In this document: one piece after another, positions 7,158-13,879 of the stretch
How positions within the stretch are numbered: the first letter of the stretch is position 1
How the letters are laid out: each line of letters begins with the position of its first letter
Assembly: GCA_029974875.1 (NCBI GenBank)
Contig: JARKQP010000207.1
Coordinates: forward strand, 1-13,879
DNA: 13,879 nt
Reading direction: 5' to 3'
From: Mobilitalea sp.
GTDB lineage: Bacteria > Bacillota_A > Clostridia > Lachnospirales > Lachnospiraceae
Notes under the pieces: model-generated
Databases searched by the model: none
What the model saw: the letters and a program-made list of their open reading frames with translations, nothing else
What the model was told of the DNA's origin: nothing
Made by a program: the position numbers and the translations under genes

Positions 7158-7211
7158 AAATGCAATGCCTTTTTTCCAGAAGTAAAAGGCAGCTTCTGAT
7201 AATATATATTA
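7158..7211 (-). repeat. Leader hairpin repeat, copy 2
   Basis: This is the second copy of the unit at 7042-7095. The stem here is shorter (CAGAAG 7177-7182 with CTTCTG 7193-7198), and the competing GCCTTTT/AAAAGGC pairing (7167-7173 with 7184-7190) is fully conserved. Relative to copy 1, one G-C pair of the stem has become C-G, changing both partners. Confidence 0.75.
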
Positions 7212-7300
7212 TTGAAATAATTATATTATTAATCCAAGTGGGAACATGTGAATGAATACAGCTCAAATTAATCTGTTATGAAATATCCAGACAGCATAGT

Positions 7301-7339
7301 TTACCTTACTGATACTGCTTGCACCACTGTTTGTGTCAT
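7301..7339 (-). CDS. Possible 12-codon leader peptide of the amino acid transporter operon
   Basis: A short ORF encodes MTQTVVQAVSVR in the predicted leader of the amino acid transporter operon. AAGGA (7346-7350) sits six bases before its ATG, a better-placed ribosome binding site than chance ORFs usually have. A 7-bp pairing of GTTTGCC with GGTAAAC on the minus strand (7351-7357 with 7299-7305) encloses the ORF. The last Arg codon and the stop lie in the 3' arm, so a translating ribosome would open the stem. There is no run of one amino acid beyond four valines. It may not be translated. Confidence 0.35.
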   Translation of the reverse strand: MTQTVVQAVSVR

Positions 7340-7406
7340 CCGTCTTCCTTGGCAAACATATAATGTATATAATATATATAATTCATATAGTTTTAGTATG
7401 CTTTAT

Positions 7407-7435
7407 ATCATAATACCATTTTATGCAGTTGTCAA
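7407..7435 (-). promoter_or_regulatory. Near-consensus promoter of the amino acid transporter operon
   Basis: The minus strand has a perfect TTGACA (7430-7435), a 17-base spacer and TATGAT (7407-7412). Transcription would start near 7400, about 460 bases before the first permease. No other gene lies between, so the operon would carry a long leader that includes the hairpin repeats. Confidence 0.85.
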
Positions 7436-7448
7436 TAAGTTTGTTATA

Positions 7449-7480
7449 TTTTTTTGTCACCTTTTTTTAGCAGCTTTTTT
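7449..7480 (-). promoter_or_regulatory. A-tract UP-like element upstream of the operon promoter
   Basis: Three A-tracts on the minus strand (7449-7455, 7462-7468 and 7475-7480) are centred about 12-13 bases apart. They start 13 bases upstream of the -35 box. Such tracts commonly bind the RNA polymerase alpha subunit or bend DNA and strengthen promoters. Confidence 0.5.
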
Positions 7481-7539
7481 AACGTGGGATCCAGGATAAT
7501 TTTATTTTTAGAAACCGCTTGAGGATACAGTTTAAAGCC

Positions 7540-7602
7540 GATCACAAAACAAATAAGAGCATTGGAATTCCCCACTGCCCGGTTTATTCCAATGCTCTTA
7601 TT
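7540..7602 (-). terminator. Rho-independent terminator of the short-chain dehydrogenase gene
   Basis: A perfect 17-bp stem (7552-7568 with 7586-7602) has a 17-base loop. On the minus strand it is followed by TTTGTTTTGTG. It lies 32 bases after the dehydrogenase stop codon and isolates that gene from the amino acid transporter promoter downstream. Confidence 0.9.
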
Positions 7603-7634
7603 GATATTCGACCCTCCTGTCACTTGGGCAAGCT

Positions 7635-8510
7635 TTAACCATTTACGATAATTCCACCATTCACATGGAGTGTTTGTCCACTCATATAAGAGGAATCCCC
7701 TGAGGCCAGGTATACATACGCTTTTGCAAGCTCCACAGGCTGTCCCGGCCTTCCCATCGGTGTATCCCCTCCAAACTTTCCAATCTCCTGAGGGCTAAAG
7801 CTGGAGGGGATTAAAGGGGTCCATACCGGTCCCGGTGCCACCGCATTCACCCGAATATTCATTTCTGCCAGATTAAGAGCCAGGGAGCGAGTAAAGGCTA
7901 AAATCGCACCCTTGGATGCCGAGTAGTCAATTAAGGTTTCATGTCCTTTAAAGGCAGTTATGGAGGTTGTGTTAATAATGGCGCTTCCGGCTGCTAAGTG
8001 GGGCAGCACCGCCTTTGTCATGAAGAACATTCCGAAAATATTCGTTTTGAAGGTCTTTTCCAGCTGTTCCTTGGTAATGTCTATAATACTGTTCTGGGGA
8101 TGCTGTTCACCTGCATTATTAACCAGAATATCAATCCGCCCCAGCTCCTTCATCACATTATTTACCACCTCACAGGACAGGGTCTCTTCCCCTATATCCC
8201 CGCTATAGACCAGGCATTTCCGACCGGTTCCTTCAATGATTGCTTTCGTTTCCTGTGCATCCTCATGCTCATTGAAATATACAATGGCAATATCCGCGCC
8301 CTCATGGGCGAAAGCGATAGCCACAGCCCTTCCGATACCGCTATCCCCGCCGGTAATCAATGCCACCTTACCGGCCAGCTTGTTGCAGGCTACATATTGC
8401 GGCTCCTGGTCTATGGGTTTTGGATCCATCTTACTATTTAAGCCCGGTTGTTGGTTTTGATGCTGCTCCGGGACAGTCTTTGGAAATGATTGAATAAAGT
8501 TAAAATCCAT
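7635..8510 (-). CDS. Short-chain dehydrogenase/reductase (YghA/YhxC-like)
   Basis: This 291-residue classical SDR oxidoreductase uses NAD(P)(H). The Rossmann nucleotide-binding motif is TGGDSGIG (53-60), followed by NNAG (131-134). The catalytic residues are Ser183, Tyr196 and Lys200 (YSASK). An N-terminal extension of about 45 residues rich in Gln/Pro precedes the Rossmann fold, as in the YghA/YhdF/YhxC group, some members of which are stress-induced in other bacteria. The substrate is unknown. AAAGGAG (8518-8524) sits seven bases before the ATG. The gene has a strong terminator and no operon partner downstream. No clear terminator separates it from the chemoreceptor gene upstream, so read-through is possible. 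Confidence 0.92.
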   Translation of the reverse strand: MDFNFIQSFPKTVPEQHQNQQPGLNSKMDPKPIDQEPQYVACNKLAGKVALITGGDSGIGRAVAIAFAHEGADIAIVYFNEHEDAQETKAIIEGTGRKCLVYSGDIGEETLSCEVVNNVMKELGRIDILVNNAGEQHPQNSIIDITKEQLEKTFKTNIFGMFFMTKAVLPHLAAGSAIINTTSITAFKGHETLIDYSASKGAILAFTRSLALNLAEMNIRVNAVAPGPVWTPLIPSSFSPQEIGKFGGDTPMGRPGQPVELAKAYVYLASGDSSYMSGQTLHVNGGIIVNG

Positions 8511-8529
8511 GGTTAAGCTCCTTTGGCAA

Positions 8530-8679
8530 TAATATTTTAACCTTATTATGAGCGATATCCGGTCAAATATTCCAACTCCGATTTATCCCACACCGTTTAT
8601 TAGAATATTCCTTTCCGGCTTCTATCATTTCCTTTGAAACACCATACCCCCCTGTTTATCTGCGCCTAATATTTTAACC
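8530..8679. repeat. 14-bp direct repeats flanking the chemoreceptor/SDR intergenic region
   Basis: TAATATTTTAACCT occurs at 8530-8543 and again at 8667-8680. One copy is just after the chemoreceptor stop and the other just before the dehydrogenase ribosome binding site, 137 bases apart. No other structure or ORF is evident in this gap, and I could not place a good promoter. Confidence 0.55.
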
Positions 8680-8693
8680 TATTAAATAGCAAG

Positions 8694-10709
8694 TTACACT
8701 ATAAATCTTTGAACCGCATGCATCAGTTCCCCGGAATTCTGATTCAAATTAACTGCTGCCTGATTCAATGTCCCTACGGAATTCACCTGACTGTTGGAAA
8801 TCTGGTTAACATTATTGGTCGATGCAGCGATTTCATCCAGAACTGCGGATATATTTTCGACTGCACTCAAGGTACTTACCCTTGATTCCTCGATATTATT
8901 TACATTATCCATCACATACTTTACCTGCAGCATTAGATTATCTACGCTCTCATTGATGCCCTGATAGGAATCCGTTGTATTCTTTACCGCTGTGTCCTGT
9001 AATATTAAGACATCTTCCGCAGCCCTCGTTGCCTTTGACAGCTCATTTGTGTCACTCTGGATATCCTTTATAATAGTCTGGATATTATATACGGATTGCT
9101 GTGTCTGATCCGACAGCATTCTTATTTCATCTGCAACTACGGCAAAGCCTTTTCCAAACATACCCGCCCTTGCTGCTTCAATGGATGCATTCAGGGAAAG
9201 GAGATTTGTCTGGCTGGAGATGTCACTGATGACTTTCACAATATCCCCGATGGATTTTGATTTCTCATCCAGCTTTTTAATCCCATCTACAATCTCCGTT
9301 GTAATCATTATGGTAGATTTCGTCTGATCCGTCAGTTTTTCTGTTACGACTGTTCCCTCCAGAATCCGTTTCTTTGTATCCTCTCCTATTCTACCAATTT
9401 CATCGATATTCTTACCCATCTGCACTATCTTTTGTGACAGAAGATCCATCTGATGAAGGCATTCTTCTGCATCCTTTGCCTGCTGCATGATTCCTTGTTC
9501 AATCTCATTCATTGCATTTGATATATCTTGCGTTGTTCCTGCAAACTCCTCCGAGGTATTTAAAATACCCGCTGTAGCTGCCGATACCCCCGCGCTCATC
9601 CTCTTCACCTGGATTATAAGCTCCTTCATGTGAAAAAATGTATTATTTATTTCAGAAACTAAAACCCGGAATTCATCTTTCCGCTTTGTCATAAAATCAA
9701 CCGACAGGTCACCTTCTGCCGCCTTTTTTAGATTTGCTATAATATACTTAATCGTTCTGTCAATGCCTGTTGATATGTATAATCCTGTTATGATTGCAAT
9801 TGCACATGCAATGATAACAATGATAACTGTCAGCTCCCTGATACTGTCTGCCTGACTTACAATCCTGCTTTTCGGTATCAGGGCGCAGATCATCGCTCCT
9901 GTATTACCGATCTTTGAATAGATAAACAGACTATCCTCCCCATGCTCCTCCACATAAAATGAATTGCCGGACTCTTCTGCTGCCACGGAATCCCGATAGA
10001 ATTCTTTGCCGTAAAAGGATTGGTCCATATTATCTTCCTGCTGCCCGGATATTATTTCTTTTCCATCCGCTGTGACAAAGCCCACCACACCTGTCTTCTC
10101 AAAACCCATGCCACTTAGGATATCCCGGATCGTCTTCTCATCCATGTCAATCACAATCAATGCATCTGCAGATTGGACTTTCCTCACGAGCCTCAGCGAA
10201 TAGCTATCGGTTCCGCCTCCGATATTCCCATCCAGAAAGGTATCCCTTCCAAGCCAGAAAACATCCTGTGATCCACTGATTCTTTTTCCATTCCCTGTCT
10301 CCAAAAATCCTTCGTAAATATTGTCCCCGACAGAGGTGACCGTTGTTATTGCCGCTACCTCACTGGAAAATACGGAGATACCCGATATAAATTTGTCCGT
10401 AATTTCTTTTGCCGAGAAAGCATTGCCCAATACCCGCTTATTTTGATTGTTTTCTACCTTGTCATAGCTATAATTATATAAATACTTTAATAATGTGTCA
10501 TCGACTATATACTGCGTTGATAATGCTTCTATAGAATCTACCCCAAACTGAATATACTGTGCAGTCGTGTTTATTGTCTGTTCCGTGGAATATTCATAGC
10601 TGTTACAAATACCTTCTGCTGCTTTTTCATATGATGCGATACCAAGGAAGATAATAAATGCTATCGGTACTACAAAGGCCGCTATCATCTTAATACGTAT
10701 TGATTTCAT
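8694..10709 (-). CDS. Methyl-accepting chemotaxis protein
   Basis: This 671-residue transmembrane chemoreceptor controls the CheA kinase through CheW. Membrane segment 1 is at about residues 9-27. An extracellular sensor domain of about 265 residues (roughly 28-292) has Cache-like features ([27 protein letters not shown]). Membrane segment 2 is at about 293-313, a HAMP linker at about 314-366, and a long coiled-coil signalling domain follows. The conserved hairpin tip lies near 500-540 ([34 protein letters not shown]). The ligand is unknown. It follows a sugar-use gene cluster, so a sugar or plant-polymer cue is a reasonable guess only. AAAGG and GGAG sequences precede the ATG. A 7-bp inverted repeat upstream encloses a TATAAT. 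Confidence 0.95.
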   Translation of the reverse strand: MKSIRIKMIAAFVVPIAFIIFLGIASYEKAAEGICNSYEYSTEQTINTTAQYIQFGVDSIEALSTQYIVDDTLLKYLYNYSYDKVENNQNKRVLGNAFSAKEITDKFISGISVFSSEVAAITTVTSVGDNIYEGFLETGNGKRISGSQDVFWLGRDTFLDGNIGGGTDSYSLRLVRKVQSADALIVIDMDEKTIRDILSGMGFEKTGVVGFVTADGKEIISGQQEDNMDQSFYGKEFYRDSVAAEESGNSFYVEEHGEDSLFIYSKIGNTGAMICALIPKSRIVSQADSIRELTVIIVIIACAIAIITGLYISTGIDRTIKYIIANLKKAAEGDLSVDFMTKRKDEFRVLVSEINNTFFHMKELIIQVKRMSAGVSAATAGILNTSEEFAGTTQDISNAMNEIEQGIMQQAKDAEECLHQMDLLSQKIVQMGKNIDEIGRIGEDTKKRILEGTVVTEKLTDQTKSTIMITTEIVDGIKKLDEKSKSIGDIVKVISDISSQTNLLSLNASIEAARAGMFGKGFAVVADEIRMLSDQTQQSVYNIQTIIKDIQSDTNELSKATRAAEDVLILQDTAVKNTTDSYQGINESVDNLMLQVKYVMDNVNNIEESRVSTLSAVENISAVLDEIAASTNNVNQISNSQVNSVGTLNQAAVNLNQNSGELMHAVQRFIV

Positions 10710-10731
10710 TATCCTTTCTCCTTTGATTAAG

Positions 10732-10758
10732 CTGTAAAATTATAGGTACTGTTTACAG
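10732..10758 (-). promoter_or_regulatory. Inverted repeat around a candidate -10 box of the chemoreceptor gene
   Basis: CTGTAAA (10732-10738) and TTTACAG (10752-10758) form a 7-bp inverted repeat. The minus strand TATAAT at 10739-10744 lies in the gap between the arms. The -35 region is poor, and neither a sigma-D-type nor another promoter is convincing. It may be an operator-promoter pair. Confidence 0.35.
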
Positions 10759-10812
10759 TTGCATTATTCCCTTTGCCCATAACAAACGTCATTGTCTTAT
10801 TTTACATATTTC

Positions 10813-11232
10813 TCAAGCGTAGCCCGCACGCTTCCCGGCCCAGACAGCATTGGCAAGCACCGTGGACCCATCGGGCCTTACACGGGCAAGCTCCGTCCTG
10901 ATCCAATCAAACACGGGCATAAAATTGTAGCAGACCAGATGGATATCTTCCTTCCTGAGATTCTCTAATGTCTCTATGTAATTATTGATATATTCATCTC
11001 TATCAGGAGAACCAATTTTGATGGCATCGTGTTTGTTTACGCTTTCAATTCCTGAGACATGCAGCCCTGCTGCCTCTACCTCCTTTTTCATTTCCCGGAT
11101 CCGTTCCCTGCTCCATACCTCTCCAGGTAGCGTATCATACAGCGTCGTAATTACACCGGCTACTCCCGGGATCTGCCTGATCTGCTCCAGTGTAACTGTA
11201 TCAAATTTAGACCCAAACCATCTTAATGTCAT
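10813..11232 (-). pseudogene. uxuA: Truncated mannonate dehydratase (UxuA N-terminal fragment)
   Basis: Only 139 codons remain of a gene whose product is normally about 350-400 residues. D-mannonate dehydratase makes 2-keto-3-deoxygluconate in glucuronate breakdown. Recognisable UxuA stretches are LRWFG, IPGVAGVITTLYD, GEVWSRERI, GIESVNKHDAIKIG, CYNFMPVFDW and RPDGSTVLA. After residue 127 the match to the family stops. A 12-residue unrelated tail (NAVWAGKRAGYA) leads to a stop, so the C-terminal two-thirds with most active-site and metal-binding residues is missing. It starts 21 bases after the GH115 stop, with GGAGG and AAGGG upstream. The position fits a glucuronate pathway operon, but this copy should be inactive. 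Confidence 0.85.
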
Positions 11233-11253
11233 TTCTATACCCTTACCTCCGTT

Positions 11254-13263
11254 CTAAATGTCCCATTTTTCTTCCATCAGTACAAATAACTCCTCATCCT
11301 TTAAATGGTTTTCCATATTCATAATCAGCATTACCTTCCGGTCCTCTTCTGAATAAAGGAAATCCCTCTGCCACTGATAATAGTGGGGGCCGTCTCCCAG
11401 GTTCCGCAGGTAACTCATCAGTCCTTCAAGTACCCAGGCAGTCTGCTTCATATCTGTCAGGCATTCATTTTCATAGAAATTGTGCCATTTTCCATGCTCC
11501 CTGCTTCTCATGGCAGCATTGGCAGCCAGATACTCTTTCCTCGCCTTCCCTGCCTGGTAGAAGGCCTGCTGATATTCCCCCTCCAGGGCTCTGAGCAAGC
11601 TCTCACAGGAACGGTAAGCACCTGTAAAGCAATGGTAGTGGATACGCGCCTGCAAAAGTAAGGTATCTTCAAATAAGGTTCTGGCTGGCTCCCCAAGTAC
11701 TCCGTTTGTTCTTTCACATTCCAATAAATAGGCTCCATAATTCTTACAGGCCTGGCCGCATAGCTCTCTGTACCAGAGTATCTGTTCTTTCAGGCTTTCT
11801 GCATCTGTAGCCCACAATAATTCGTCCGCACCTACATTTTTGTTGCGCATATACTGGGAAATCAGTATCCGTGCCACGTGGTTGGAAAACTGTTCACCTG
11901 CATGCTCATCCCCGTGCCTGCCATAGGAAACCGCATACTTCGGATATCCCTCCAGGCGCGCTGCTATTTCTTCTTCGTATTCCATACCATAGTACTTCCG
12001 GACATAGGCTTTCCTATGCTGCACAATATCAATTGAGCCATCTCTCCAAATCTGTGCAATATAATCCAGGAAATATACATGGGGCTTGATATTGGAGCAG
12101 TTTACAATCCAATAGTCCCTTACTTCCCTTCTTAAAACCTCATATAGCTCCTTTTGTACAAGCTCCGGCGTATTTGGAAGCATGGTCATATGGTTGGCAG
12201 CCTGCAGGTCATAAAAGGACACATGATAATAGATACCATGCTTTCCCCTGTCATCCTCCCCAGGTAATGCAGGTATTCTTGGATTATGGTTACCCTGCCT
12301 TCTCGTCACCATCTTTCCAAAGCCGTTGTCGGCCCAGATTTTTATTACATCACCGGGTAATCGCAAAAAGCCCTCCCGGTAAAGCTCCATCGTCTCACCA
12401 TACAGGTTCGTGCAGCAAACCGCATTAGGATCCGATTGCTTTACCAGGTCATACTGGATTTTAATTAACCGGCTCATCAGCCCACCCCTTGCTTCCTGGG
12501 TGCTATATCTGGAGTCATTCTCCCAGAAGGGATAGTCTCCCTGCCCACGAAATCCCAGGTTCCAGATGACCTTCAACAGCTTTTGCTCTGCAAGCCCTTC
12601 CTGCCATAGCTGCTGGAATTTGTCCGGATGCTCTTCATAAGACGGATTCAAATTCGGATATGCCCTTGCAAACATCCGGGCTCCCAAGGGCTCTGCATGG
12701 TGATGGGTAATAAACAGCCCCATTTCCGAGGCTAGGCTGCGATAATGCTCTGAATTTTTATCGGTGCCCGGAATCACCATATTTCCCCCACAGCGCAAAA
12801 GGGTCTCAAAGGCCATTTCCCATGGTTTATCCTTTTGCCGCTCCACACTCCAGGTATGAAGCAGTACTTCATCATTGATAAACCAGCCGCGGAACCTGAC
12901 CGCATAGGGACTTGACTGGTAATAAAACTGGTCAGGAACCTCGTATCCCTCTTTCTGCAGGATATTCTGGTCATTCCAGAACCAAAAATCGTGAATGCCA
13001 AGTATGTTGCGGCTTACATAATAGATACCATAGACGAACCCCAGATCATCCCCTGCCTGGATCAGCAAGCCGGAATCTCCTGCCTGAATTTGAAAGCAAT
13101 GGGGCTCCTGCATTTCCTTCCTCAAGGTAATCTGTGCTCCCGCCAGCGCTGTATCCCTACATGCCTTATTAATATCGCGTTCTAAATTATGAAGTGCATG
13201 TAAAACTGGTTTTGTATTTATCTGTGTATTGATCTTTGTATTTTTATTTATTAATAGACACAT
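11254..13263 (-). CDS. Glycoside hydrolase family 115-like alpha-glucuronidase
   Basis: This 669-residue protein resembles GH115 enzymes, which remove glucuronic or 4-O-methylglucuronic acid side chains from xylan. Family-like stretches, numbered from the upstream ATG at 13284, are GIYYVSRNILGI (86-97), RFRGWFINDE (130-139), HHHAEPLG (194-201) and WNLGFRGQGD (241-250). It is shorter than many GH115 proteins (often above 800 residues) and probably lacks the C-terminal accessory domain. No signal peptide is visible, so it likely acts in the cytoplasm on imported oligosaccharides. That fits a sugar ABC permease upstream and a mannonate dehydratase remnant downstream. I chose the ATG at 13263, with GGAAGG eight bases upstream, over the one at 13284, which has none. 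Early codons include a 12-base near-repeat (NTKINTQINTK). Confidence 0.8.
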   Translation of the reverse strand: MCLLINKNTKINTQINTKPVLHALHNLERDINKACRDTALAGAQITLRKEMQEPHCFQIQAGDSGLLIQAGDDLGFVYGIYYVSRNILGIHDFWFWNDQNILQKEGYEVPDQFYYQSSPYAVRFRGWFINDEVLLHTWSVERQKDKPWEMAFETLLRCGGNMVIPGTDKNSEHYRSLASEMGLFITHHHAEPLGARMFARAYPNLNPSYEEHPDKFQQLWQEGLAEQKLLKVIWNLGFRGQGDYPFWENDSRYSTQEARGGLMSRLIKIQYDLVKQSDPNAVCCTNLYGETMELYREGFLRLPGDVIKIWADNGFGKMVTRRQGNHNPRIPALPGEDDRGKHGIYYHVSFYDLQAANHMTMLPNTPELVQKELYEVLRREVRDYWIVNCSNIKPHVYFLDYIAQIWRDGSIDIVQHRKAYVRKYYGMEYEEEIAARLEGYPKYAVSYGRHGDEHAGEQFSNHVARILISQYMRNKNVGADELLWATDAESLKEQILWYRELCGQACKNYGAYLLECERTNGVLGEPARTLFEDTLLLQARIHYHCFTGAYRSCESLLRALEGEYQQAFYQAGKARKEYLAANAAMRSREHGKWHNFYENECLTDMKQTAWVLEGLMSYLRNLGDGPHYYQWQRDFLYSEEDRKVMLIMNMENHLKDEELFVLMEEKWDI

Positions 13264-13337
13264 GCCATCTGCCTTCCGTTCCATTTAATAAGATGAATGC
13301 AATCAATGTATTCCTAATTAGTTCAAAACCCCATGTT
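13264..13337. other. Short gap between the permease and GH115 genes
   Basis: The 74-base gap has no convincing terminator and no strong promoter, so the GH115 gene is probably co-transcribed with the sugar permease. A weak 5-bp hairpin (AAAAC/GTTTT) near 13326-13340 lacks a T-tract. Confidence 0.4.
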
Positions 13338-13879
13338 TTAACCTTTTATTCCGTCCATTGCGATACCATCCACCAGATACCTCTGGAAAATAATAAAGAA
13401 AATAATGATTGGCAGCAACGAAATCACCGACATTGCAAATAATCCACCATAATTATTATAAGAGTTTGGATCCAAATACATATTTAGGGCCAAAGGTATT
13501 GTAAACTTTTTTGGCGAGCTCACGAAGATCAAGGGCTGGAAAAAGTCCTGCCATATCCAGTAAAAAGCGAAGATAGAGGATGTAATGATCGAAGGCTTTA
13601 CCACCGGCACCAATACTCTAAATAAAGTCCCAAGTCTTCCACAGCCATCGATTTCTGCCGCCTCATCCAGTTCTTTTGGAATTCCTCTGAAAAACTGTAC
13701 CATCAAGAAGATAAAGAAAGCGCCCCCAAAGAACCAGGGTAAAATCAACGCAACTCTTGTATCAGTCAAATTTAATTTTTTAAGAATAATATACTGCGGA
13801 ACAACCATGACCTGGGCCGGAATCATCATGGTCATCATAACGCATCCGAACCAGAAGCCAGATAGGCGGAACTTTATTC
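13338..13879 (-). CDS. Carbohydrate ABC transporter permease (MalG-like), 5' end off the window
   Basis: The C-terminal roughly 180 residues of a CUT1-class sugar permease are present. The reading frame stays open to the right edge, through FRLSGFWFGCVMMTMMIPAQ, so the gene is partial in the window and intact as far as seen. The EAA loop that docks on the ATPase is ELDEAAEIDGCGRLGTLFRV followed by LVPVVKPSI. The C-terminus VDGIAMDGIKG is typical of MalG/LacG-type permeases. It would be one half of a two-permease oligosaccharide importer. Its partner permease and binding protein would lie off the right edge. Its placement before the GH115 gene suggests import of glucuronate-decorated oligosaccharides. 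Confidence 0.92.
   Translation of the reverse strand, partial: IKFRLSGFWFGCVMMTMMIPAQVMVVPQYIILKKLNLTDTRVALILPWFFGGAFFIFLMVQFFRGIPKELDEAAEIDGCGRLGTLFRVLVPVVKPSIITSSIFAFYWIWQDFFQPLIFVSSPKKFTIPLALNMYLDPNSYNNYGGLFAMSVISLLPIIIFFIIFQRYLVDGIAMDGIKG

Larger units (their letters stand above)
6984..7216 (-). repeat. Imperfect inverted ends enclosing a repeat-rich leader block
   Basis: The block is bounded by 6984-7005 and 7194-7216. These two ends are inverted copies of each other, identical except for one extra base in the second. The 14-base string AATAATTATATTAT also recurs directly at 6987-7000 and 7216-7229, and CACATGTTCC (7011-7020) recurs inverted at 7241-7250. Inside lie two copies of a hairpin unit and a central 10-bp hairpin. 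On the minus strand the 6991-6996 portion reads TATAAT, but without a good -35. The block could be a small noncoding mobile element or a regulatory leader. No target-site duplication is clear. Confidence 0.6.

Noticed and set aside
6984..7250. Tandem glycine riboswitch or T-box before the amino acid transporter
   Set aside because: The duplicated architecture suggested it, but none of the conserved core motifs of glycine aptamers or the T-box sequence could be found.
7278..7499. 73-codon plus-strand ORF
   Set aside because: It is antisense to the promoter and leader, lacks a ribosome binding site, and its codons follow AT-rich and T-tract sequence.
10727..10792. 21-codon minus-strand ORF between the uxuA fragment and the chemoreceptor gene
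   Set aside because: It has no ribosome binding site, overlaps the putative promoter region, and shows no recognisable similarity.
13264..13284. Upstream ATG of the GH115 gene as the true start
   Set aside because: There is no Shine-Dalgarno sequence before it, while the ATG at 13263 has GGAAGG at a proper distance. The seven-residue difference does not affect the domain.

Overview
The window looks like chromosome of a low-GC Gram-positive anaerobe, most likely a Lachnospiraceae/Clostridium cluster XIVa member. The reasons are AT-rich intergenic DNA, strong GGAGG-type ribosome binding sites, lipoprotein-type solute-binding proteins, a MurR/RpiR regulator, and a GH115/mannonate dehydratase pair beside a CUT1 sugar transporter. 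Every gene I can support is on the minus strand, so transcription runs right to left.

In transcription order from the right edge: (1) 13879-10813 is a carbohydrate-use segment. It has the 3' part of a MalG-type sugar ABC permease (cut by the window edge), a GH115-family alpha-glucuronidase-like enzyme, and an N-terminal fragment of mannonate dehydratase (uxuA). Together they suggest uptake of glucuronoxylan-type oligosaccharides, release of glucuronate and its catabolism, with the uxuA step broken here. (2) 10709-8694 is a membrane chemoreceptor (MCP), followed by (3) a glucose/ribitol-type short-chain dehydrogenase at 8510-7635 with a strong terminator. (4) 7435-3780 is a polar amino acid ABC transporter operon in the order permease, permease, ATPase, lipoprotein. 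It is probably driven by a near-consensus promoter at 7407-7435. The resulting leader is about 460 nt long and holds a possible 12-codon upstream ORF and a duplicated, structured repeat. (5) 3727-3042 is a GNAT acetyltransferase whose promoter -35 box lies inside a perfect 20-bp palindrome. (6) 2699-1620 is an RpiR-family regulator with a 22-bp degenerate purine-rich tandem repeat directly in front of its ribosome binding site. It is followed by two terminators in series and (7) an RbsB-like sugar-binding lipoprotein at 1121-51, whose presumed partner transporter genes would lie off the left edge.

The most unusual material is noncoding. It comprises the tandem repeat in the rpiR leader and the two-copy hairpin repeat in the amino acid transporter leader. 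The latter shows one compensatory G-C to C-G change between copies and mutually exclusive pairings. I found no rRNA, tRNA, CRISPR array, transposase or phage gene. All functional assignments come from reading motifs by eye, without database searches.
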